NCBI RefSeq assembly: GCF_900232995.1
Contig: NZ_OCVX01000002.1
Coordinates: forward strand, 1 to 50,020
From: Mycobacterium simulans
GTDB taxonomy: Bacteria; Actinomycetota; Actinomycetes; Mycobacteriales; Mycobacteriaceae
DNA: 50,020 nt
Reading direction: 5' to 3'
In this document: positions 43,339-50,020 of the stretch, in pieces
Layout of the letters: each line of letters starts with the position of its first letter
Position numbering within the stretch: position 1 is the first letter of the stretch
Position numbers and translations under genes: made by a program
The notes under the pieces: model-generated
Databases searched by the model: none
What the model saw: the letters and a program-made list of their open reading frames with translations, nothing else
What the model was told of the DNA's origin: nothing

Positions 43339-50020
<6,682 letters not shown>

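Overview
The window looks like chromosomal DNA of a slow-growing non-tuberculous Mycobacterium. It is GC-rich, carries PE_PGRS sequence, has many cytochrome P450, acyl-CoA dehydrogenase and TetR genes, holds a close relative of the M. tuberculosis igr (cholesterol side-chain) operon, and ends in a mycobacterial-style NRPS. I cannot name the species.

Region 1 (1 to ~16.8 kb) is an accessory, defence-rich island. It opens with a Xre/RES toxin-antitoxin pair (2-1000), a large zinc-hook ABC-type ATPase with a HEPN-like RxxxxH motif at its C-terminus (1501-4086), and an orphan gene (4174-4911). Next come two divergent copies of a three-gene recombinase cassette: tyrosine recombinase, small Xre-type HTH protein, and zinc-ribbon protein with a recombinase-like C-terminus. 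The left copy (8050 to 5120, minus strand) carries two frameshifts; the right copy (8677 to 11598, plus strand) carries one. Beyond the right copy lie a SIR2-STAND-repeat gene resembling Avs-type antiviral proteins (11716-14133), a GIY-YIG nuclease gene (14321-15067), a VapBC pair (15554-16152), a scrap of a third recombinase (16260-16352) and a wrecked serine-hydrolase lipoprotein gene. Non-coding blocks recur in direct orientation at 8349, 14284 and 15246 and bracket these cargo genes. This is the strongest candidate here for an undescribed mobile cargo system.

Region 2 (16.8 to 31.6 kb) is mixed metabolic DNA: a small hypothetical gene, an ECF41-type sigma factor divergent from a DoxX gene, a multiply frameshifted FAD monooxygenase, an ArsR-VOC pair, a P450-TetR-OYE operon divergent from an FAD monooxygenase and a type I sulfatase, and a PGRS scar (headless minus-strand PGRS block abutting a plus-strand PGRS tail) followed by an intact PE_PGRS gene.

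Region 3 (31.6 to 43.2 kb) encodes what reads as a self-contained side-chain catabolic route. A nine-gene minus-strand operon (P450, acyl-CoA dehydrogenase, MaoC, DUF35, acyl-CoA dehydrogenase, MaoC, Ltp2-like lyase, zinc alcohol dehydrogenase, TetR) faces a plus-strand pair (aldehyde dehydrogenase, two-domain CoA-transferase). The predicted order is hydroxylation, oxidation to acid, CoA activation, dehydrogenation, hydration and retro-aldol cleavage. The MaoC and DUF35 parts that are fused in M. tuberculosis ChsH2 are separate genes here.

Region 4 (43.3 kb to the end) is an incomplete NRPS: an adenylation domain with an embedded methyltransferase and no leading condensation domain, PCP, C, a threonine-like A domain, PCP, and the start of another C. 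The last ~71 bases form a fold-back inverted repeat inside the coding sequence that looks like an assembly artefact at a contig end.
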